Shown in pieces: positions 42,194 through 46,284 of a DNA stretch of 46,284 nt. The stretch's first letter is position 1; each line of letters starts with the position of its first letter. A program made the position numbers and the translations under genes. The stretch is from Fimbriimonadales bacterium (GTDB lineage Bacteria > Armatimonadota > Fimbriimonadia > Fimbriimonadales > GBS-DC), in assembly GCA_026003075.1 (NCBI GenBank), contig BPGO01000016.1:1-46284 (forward strand). Reading direction: 5' to 3'. The notes under the pieces are model-generated. The model was not told where the DNA came from. It saw only the letters and a list, made by a program, of their open reading frames with translations, and ran no database searches.

Positions 42194-42850
42194 ATGGAAG
42201 GCACTTGGTGGGCAGGTCTGACGGCGATTGGGTCACTTCTGGCGCTGGCGTATTATGCGTTTGTGGTCGCGCCGGCGCGGTTGCATCGCTGGCGTTGCGA
42301 GGGCTTGCGGGCGTTCGCGCGACTGATCGAATTGCGCACCCAGGGACGCTATGGCAATTTTGAGCTCATGACGGAGATGGCGAACGCCGTTGCGCTGCGA
42401 CTCAGGCTGCCGTTGCACGAACGGCGTCGGATGGAGCTGGCGATCTACTTGCGCGATATTGGAATGGTCGCTATCCCCTATTCGACTCTGAATAAGCAGG
42501 GCGCGCTCACTCATGCCGAGCGCGTCTTGCTCAACCGTCATGCCGAAATCAGCGCGTCGATTACCGAGCAGATTCCGGGACTGTGGCAAGTCGCCCCGCT
42601 CGTGCGCATGCACCATGTGGTCTACAGGGAGCATCCCGATGCACCCCTAAGTGCGCATATCCTCAGCGCCCTCGATGACTGGCTCCGAATCGCCCAGCAT
42701 GCCGACGCGGATGCGGCCGCCGCGGTGCTGAAGCAAGGCATCGGCACGCGCTATCATCCCCTCGTGGTGCAGGCGATTCTGGACGAGTTGCAGCAGCGCG
42801 CGGTTGAGGGTTGGAGCCTTTTAGCCCGTTCCGCTGCGCTGTGGTTGTAG
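42194..42850 (+). CDS. Degenerate HD-GYP-like protein
   Basis: 218 residues. One N-terminal membrane helix (AIGSLLALAYYAFVVA) precedes an HD-GYP-like domain: YLRDIGMVAIPYSTLNKQGALTHAERVLLNRHAEISASI, where the HD pair has become RD, and VRMHHVVYREHPDAP, where the DGxGYP loop is lost. It therefore cannot use the normal metal site and is probably not a phosphodiesterase. It may instead bind cyclic di-GMP or its active neighbour. Start ATG 42194 is one base after the upstream stop codon; its last 30 bases overlap the convergent pfk gene. Confidence 0.75.
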   Translation: MEGTWWAGLTAIGSLLALAYYAFVVAPARLHRWRCEGLRAFARLIELRTQGRYGNFELMTEMANAVALRLRLPLHERRRMELAIYLRDIGMVAIPYSTLNKQGALTHAERVLLNRHAEISASITEQIPGLWQVAPLVRMHHVVYREHPDAPLSAHILSALDDWLRIAQHADADAAAAVLKQGIGTRYHPLVVQAILDELQQRAVEGWSLLARSAALWL

Positions 42851-43888
42851 CGCGACGCGCTGGAAAATCTGTCGCGCCTCCTCATAGAGGGCATACGGCA
42901 CAAGTTTCGGCTCGCGGAGGGCTTCTTCCAGCGGGACCGCTACAATCTCCATGCCACGCAGCGCCGCGAGCATGCCGAACTCTCCTGCACTGACGAGCTC
43001 GGCTGCTTTCAAGCCCAGGCGCGTCGCCAAAACGCGGTCGTACACCGTGGGCGGTCCCCCGCGCTGGATGTGTCCAATCACGGCGTCGCGCGTCTCGATA
43101 CCTGTGATCTCCTCGATATACCGTGCCACGCGCGAGCCGACGGCGCGCTCTTTGAGAATCTTATGCCCGAACTCATCGGTCTGCGCTGGCTCGTCGGAAC
43201 CCGCGAAGGGCAGCTCCACCCCTTCGGAGACCACCACCAGCCCATATCGCTTGCCGCCGTGATAGACCTCCTTCAGGTAGTGGCACATCGCGTTTAGGTC
43301 GACGGGCACTTCGGGGATGAGAATCCAGTCGGCGCCGCCGCCGATGCCTGCATAGAGCGCGACCCAGCCCGCGTGGCGTCCCATCACCTCCAGCACGATG
43401 ATACGCGCGTGGGATTTGGCGGTGTCACGCAGCCGGTCCATCGCCTCCACCGCTACCGAGACCGCGCTATCGAAGCCGAAGGTGAAGTCGGTGCCGCCCA
43501 AGTCGTTGTCCATCGTTTTGGGCACGCCCACCACCCGAACGCCATGCTCGGTGTAGAGTCGCCGCGCCACGCCGAGCGTATCCTCGCCGCCAATTGCGAT
43601 AATCGCATCGAGTTCAAAATCTTCAATCGTTTCCAACAGCCGTTGCACATCGGCGGGATTTTTGAACGGGTTCGTGCGCGAAGTGCCCAAAATCGTGCCG
43701 CCTTCGCGGATAATCTCATCTACGCGCTCTGCGGTGAGCGGAACGGTCAGCCCCTCAATCAGCCCCTTCCAGCCTTGCAGGATGCCGATGGGGGTATGCC
43801 CGTCTCGGATTAGGCGCAGCGTCGCGCCCCGAATCGCAGGATTCAAGCCCGGGCAGTCGCCCCCGCCCGTCAAAATACCAACACGCAT
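42821..43888 (-). CDS. pfkA: 6-phosphofructokinase, PPi-dependent type predicted
   Basis: 355 residues of the phosphofructokinase A family: GILTGGGDCPGLNPAIRG, GGTILGTSRTNPF, VMGRHAGWVALYAG and GHIQRGGPPTVYDR. The phosphoryl-donor site reads IGGEDTLG and the loop VPKTMDND, that is an acidic residue and a Lys where ATP enzymes have Gly and Gly. By family rules this favours pyrophosphate as donor, or the mixed group III. It acts in glycolysis and, with pyrophosphate, would be reversible. RBS AGGAGG before ATG 43888; -10 box at 43958-43965. Confidence 0.9.
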   Translation of the reverse strand: MRVGILTGGGDCPGLNPAIRGATLRLIRDGHTPIGILQGWKGLIEGLTVPLTAERVDEIIREGGTILGTSRTNPFKNPADVQRLLETIEDFELDAIIAIGGEDTLGVARRLYTEHGVRVVGVPKTMDNDLGGTDFTFGFDSAVSVAVEAMDRLRDTAKSHARIIVLEVMGRHAGWVALYAGIGGGADWILIPEVPVDLNAMCHYLKEVYHGGKRYGLVVVSEGVELPFAGSDEPAQTDEFGHKILKERAVGSRVARYIEEITGIETRDAVIGHIQRGGPPTVYDRVLATRLGLKAAELVSAGEFGMLAALRGMEIVAVPLEEALREPKLVPYALYEEARQIFQRVALQPQRSGTG

Positions 43889-43957
43889 CGTTTGAACCTC
43901 CTGTCAATCTCCCGTGCGAATCGGGGCAATCTCAGCGAACAGGTCGCTGGCAGGTTA

Positions 43958-43965
43958 ATTATACC
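43958..43965 (-). promoter_or_regulatory. Extended -10 box (GGTATAAT on the minus strand)
   Basis: It lies 69 bases upstream of the pfkA start; the -35 region would fall inside the palindrome at 43978-44006. Confidence 0.5.
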
Positions 43966-43977
43966 GATTCGGAGGAC

Positions 43978-44006
43978 GCTTCAGGGGCGTCGCGATCCCC
44001 TGAAGC
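43978..44006. promoter_or_regulatory. 10-bp perfect palindrome, possible operator
   Basis: GCTTCAGGGG (43978-43987) and CCCCTGAAGC (43997-44006) are exact reverse complements with a 9-base spacer. It covers the -35 region of the pfkA promoter and lies 50 bases before the methylase promoter, so it could be a shared operator. A small terminator-like hairpin is the alternative. Confidence 0.45.
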
Positions 44007-44055
44007 AACGATATCCCAAAATGTGGAGAGCTATAGTAAAAGTATGTTCAGCAAG

Positions 44056-44063
44056 GGTATTAT
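44056..44063 (+). promoter_or_regulatory. Extended -10 box (GGTATTAT), leaderless start predicted
   Basis: It ends six bases before ATG 44070 and no RBS is present. Confidence 0.45.
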
Positions 44064-44069
44064 AGAGTT

Positions 44070-46284
44070 ATGCGTGATGAATCTCTTATTCGCAATGCGG
44101 CGGAGAAGCTCAAAACGGCAATCGATGCGATTTTGCCTAAAAATCCTAACGAAGCCGAACTGCGTGCAAAAATTGAAAAGCAACTGGAGGCGTTTCTCCA
44201 CGCGGGGGCGCATCTACTTCCATCTCCCCGCTTAGAAGTGACCCTCGCTTCGGGGCGCGCCGACGCCGTGTTCAATCGCTTCGTGATTGAATATAAGCGT
44301 CCCGGTGTCCTCTCCAAGCGTTCTAATCACAAAGCCACCCAGCACGCCGTAAAACAACTCCGAGACTACCTGAGCGACTTGGCTCAGAAGGAGCGGCACG
44401 AAGTGCACCGTGTCGCAGGCGTGGTGTTTGACGGATGCTTGATTATCTTCGCGCGGTTCGTGGATGGCGCCTTCACGGCGGAAGCCCCACAGTCTGTGTC
44501 GGTGGAGAACCTGGAACGCATGCTCACGTGGCTCACGGCGCTGGCTTCGGGCGTTGCACTTACCGCCGACAACCTCGCCCGCGACTTCGGCATCGAACAG
44601 TATCGCACCCAACAAACGCTACGGGCTCTCTACACGGGACTCCAACAGGCAACACAGGAGACTGACTCGCTGGTGAGCAAGCTGTTCGAGCAGTGGCGCA
44701 TCCTGTTCAGCGAAGCCATCGACTACTCGGAAGCCTTCGGCGGAGGCAAATTAGAACAATTGCAAAAATGGGCGCGAAAGGCAGGGTTCGACATCCGATC
44801 TGCCTATGAGGCGGAACAGTTTTTCTTTGTGCTGCACACCTATTTCGCGCTGCTCGTGAAGCTCATCGCGCGGTTAGCCGTGATGCGTGCCCTGTTGGAC
44901 AAAGTGGGCGTCGTACGCAGCTACCAGCAACTCGCCGATCTGCCCTCGGACGCGCTGCAAGAGGAACTCCAAAAAATCGAATCGGGCGACCTGTTCCGAC
45001 AAATCGGGATCCAAAACCTATTGGAAGGGGACTTTTTCGCATGGTATCTACGGGCATGGAACGCCGAGATTGAGAGGGGCATTCGCCAGCTGTTGCAGCA
45101 GCTGAGCCACTATGACCCCACCACCTTGACACTGGTGCCTGAAGAGACACGCGACCTGTTCAAAAAGCTTTATCACTACCTATTGCCGCGCGAGGTGCGC
45201 CATAACTTGGGCGAATACTACACGCCCGACTGGCTGGCAGAACGGCTCCTGAGGCAGATGGACAACACCCTGTTTGCAGATTCCTCACAGCCCAACGAGC
45301 GTACCCTGAGCCAGAAAGTCCTTCAGACGCGCTTTTTGGACCCCGCCTGCGGCTCAGGCACCTTTTTAGTGCTGATTCTGCGCCGCTTGATGCAACTGCA
45401 ACGCAATCTGCAACCGGCCCTCTCCGAGGGGGAGTTGCTAAAAGCCATCACGCAGAATGTGGTGGGGTTCGACATCAACCCCTTGGCGGTGCTCACGGCG
45501 CGAGTGAACTACCTGCTCGCAATCGCCGACCTGCTGCCATACCGAAAAGGCGAACTGAGCTTGCCCGTCTACTTAGCCGACTCGGTACTGATGCCTGCTT
45601 TCAGCACGGATATGTTCCAGGGCAGCGTGTACCTGTTCCGAACCGCAGTAGGAGAGTTCAAGATTCCGACGGCGCTCTGCACCCCTACGTACTTCAACCG
45701 CCTGTGTGATATGATGGAGGAGTGTGTTTTGTCGGGGGTATCTGCGGATGCTTTCCTCCAGCGGGTGTCAATAATGCTCGGTCAATCCCCGACGGGTGAA
45801 GTCGTGCCCTATCACGGGGTCGACGAGAGAGGCAATCCCGTTCGCGAGCTGCCGGAGTACCTTAAGCAGTTGTGCCGCGAGGCGCGCATGAACCCCACTC
45901 CCCCAGAAGCATTTCTATGGGAATGCTTGCGTGACCGCCGTTTGAACGGGTTGAAGTTCCGACGCCAGCATGCGATTGGGCGCTACATCGCCGACTTTTA
46001 CTGTCACGAGGCGCGTCTGATTATCGAGCTGGAAGGCTCCGTCCACGACGAACCCCAGCAAGCGACTTACGATGCTATCCGTTTCGAAACGCTCCAAGCG
46101 CAAGGGTTTCGCGTGCTGCGCATTCGCAACGAGGAGCTCCGCGACAATCCCCAAGCAGTGTTGGCAAGGATTTTAGAAGCTGCGCTTGCAGGCACTTACA
46201 CTTCCCCCTTCCAGCACCCGCACCCGCACTCGCCAGCTCCGTTTGTGCAGCACCCGCACTCGCCAGCTCCGTTTGTGCAGCACC
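44070..46284 (+). CDS. N6-adenine DNA methylase with internal DUF559 endonuclease domain (3' end outside)
   Basis: 738 residues to the window edge. The first 150 residues have a nuclease-like pattern (RLEVTLASGRADAVFNRFVIEYKRPG), as in type IIG/ISP-like restriction-modification enzymes. Then come YYTPDWLAERLL, motif I DPACGSGTFLVL (about 425) and FDINPLAVLTARVNYL, the SAM-binding core of N6-adenine methylases. Before motif IV (NPPY) appears, the frame enters a DUF559 domain: TPPEAFLWECLRDRRLNGLKFRRQHAIGRYIADFYC and LIIELEGSVHDE (about 605-710), a small VSR-like endonuclease fold. It then runs into a 10-residue repeat. No frameshift is seen. The rest of the methylase, if any, lies beyond the edge. 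Confidence 0.8.
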   Translation, partial: MRDESLIRNAAEKLKTAIDAILPKNPNEAELRAKIEKQLEAFLHAGAHLLPSPRLEVTLASGRADAVFNRFVIEYKRPGVLSKRSNHKATQHAVKQLRDYLSDLAQKERHEVHRVAGVVFDGCLIIFARFVDGAFTAEAPQSVSVENLERMLTWLTALASGVALTADNLARDFGIEQYRTQQTLRALYTGLQQATQETDSLVSKLFEQWRILFSEAIDYSEAFGGGKLEQLQKWARKAGFDIRSAYEAEQFFFVLHTYFALLVKLIARLAVMRALLDKVGVVRSYQQLADLPSDALQEELQKIESGDLFRQIGIQNLLEGDFFAWYLRAWNAEIERGIRQLLQQLSHYDPTTLTLVPEETRDLFKKLYHYLLPREVRHNLGEYYTPDWLAERLLRQMDNTLFADSSQPNERTLSQKVLQTRFLDPACGSGTFLVLILRRLMQLQRNLQPALSEGELLKAITQNVVGFDINPLAVLTARVNYLLAIADLLPYRKGELSLPVYLADSVLMPAFSTDMFQGSVYLFRTAVGEFKIPTALCTPTYFNRLCDMMEECVLSGVSADAFLQRVSIMLGQSPTGEVVPYHGVDERGNPVRELPEYLKQLCREARMNPTPPEAFLWECLRDRRLNGLKFRRQHAIGRYIADFYCHEARLIIELEGSVHDEPQQATYDAIRFETLQAQGFRVLRIRNEELRDNPQAVLARILEAALAGTYTSPFQHPHPHSPAPFVQHPHSPAPFVQH
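46212..46284 (+). repeat. 30-base tandem repeat at the window edge
   Basis: The unit begins CAGCACCCGCACTCGCC and ends CCGTTTGTG. A first copy with six extra bases (46212-46247) is followed by a perfect one (46248-46277) and the start of a third. It is in frame and encodes HPHSPAPFVQ repeats. Confidence 0.8.

Noticed and set aside
46212..46284. CRISPR array at the right edge
   Set aside because: The 30-base units are directly adjacent with no spacers and lie in frame within a coding region.

Overview
The window reads as a chromosome segment of a moderately GC-rich bacterium, most likely a member of Armatimonadota and perhaps a thermophile. This is inference. It rests mainly on the type IV pilin-like protein at 34561-35211, whose N-terminus ([19 protein letters not shown] followed by [13 protein letters not shown]) is typical of that phylum, and on the mix of lipoproteins, TPR proteins and FlgD-Ig secreted proteins. 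No rRNA, tRNA or complete mobile element was found. No gene-free stretch exceeds 300 bases.

Layout. 1-2339: an AT-richer accessory patch with two cysteine-rich proteins, each followed by a membrane protein. 2578-11120: a Tat-exported phosphoesterase, an isolated FliI ATPase, a ceramidase-SCP2 protein, two lipoproteins and a 1017-residue secreted protein. 11322-19126: a MerR-like regulator with a purine nucleoside phosphorylase, a DinG helicase, a degenerate IS200-type transposase domain fused to a sigma region 4-like domain, a HIT protein, a lipoprotein and an MFS-HEAT fusion. 19147-27409: TPR proteins, glycogen synthase, a FliA-type sigma factor, DivIVA, YggT and a rhomboid-TPR protein. 27427-32204: YebC, a thioesterase, a Clp unfoldase with a dead first ATPase ring, and an MTA/SAH deaminase-like amidohydrolase. 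32343-34294: a DarT/NADAR-type ADP-ribosylation toxin-antitoxin pair, followed by a cluster of palindromes. 34561-39710: the pilin, LipB, a beta-barrel protein, a solitary CRISPR-repeat-like unit, an RBS-covering hairpin and a penicillin acylase. 39873-43888: a conserved hypothetical, a 43-residue secreted peptide preceded by a possible pseudoknot, an HD-GYP pair (the second degenerate) and a phosphofructokinase of PPi type. 44070-46284: an N6-adenine methylase with a DUF559 endonuclease domain in frame inside it, running off the window.

A recurrent extended -10 box, GGTAnnnT (mostly GGTATAAT, GGTATACT, GGTACAAT or GGTAAACT), lies just upstream of many genes. In about seven cases it is only 6-10 bases from the start codon, which predicts leaderless mRNAs, and two more sit 12 bases away. 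I used it to choose starts.

Most novel candidates: the catalytically dead transposase-sigma region 4 fusion; the endonuclase domain nested in the methylase; the lone CRISPR-like repeat followed by a terminator-like hairpin that hides the acylase RBS; the structured leader with a tiny secreted peptide ahead of the HD-GYP genes; and the Clp protein with an inactivated D1. The cysteine-rich/membrane pairs at the left end are unrecognised and also deserve attention.
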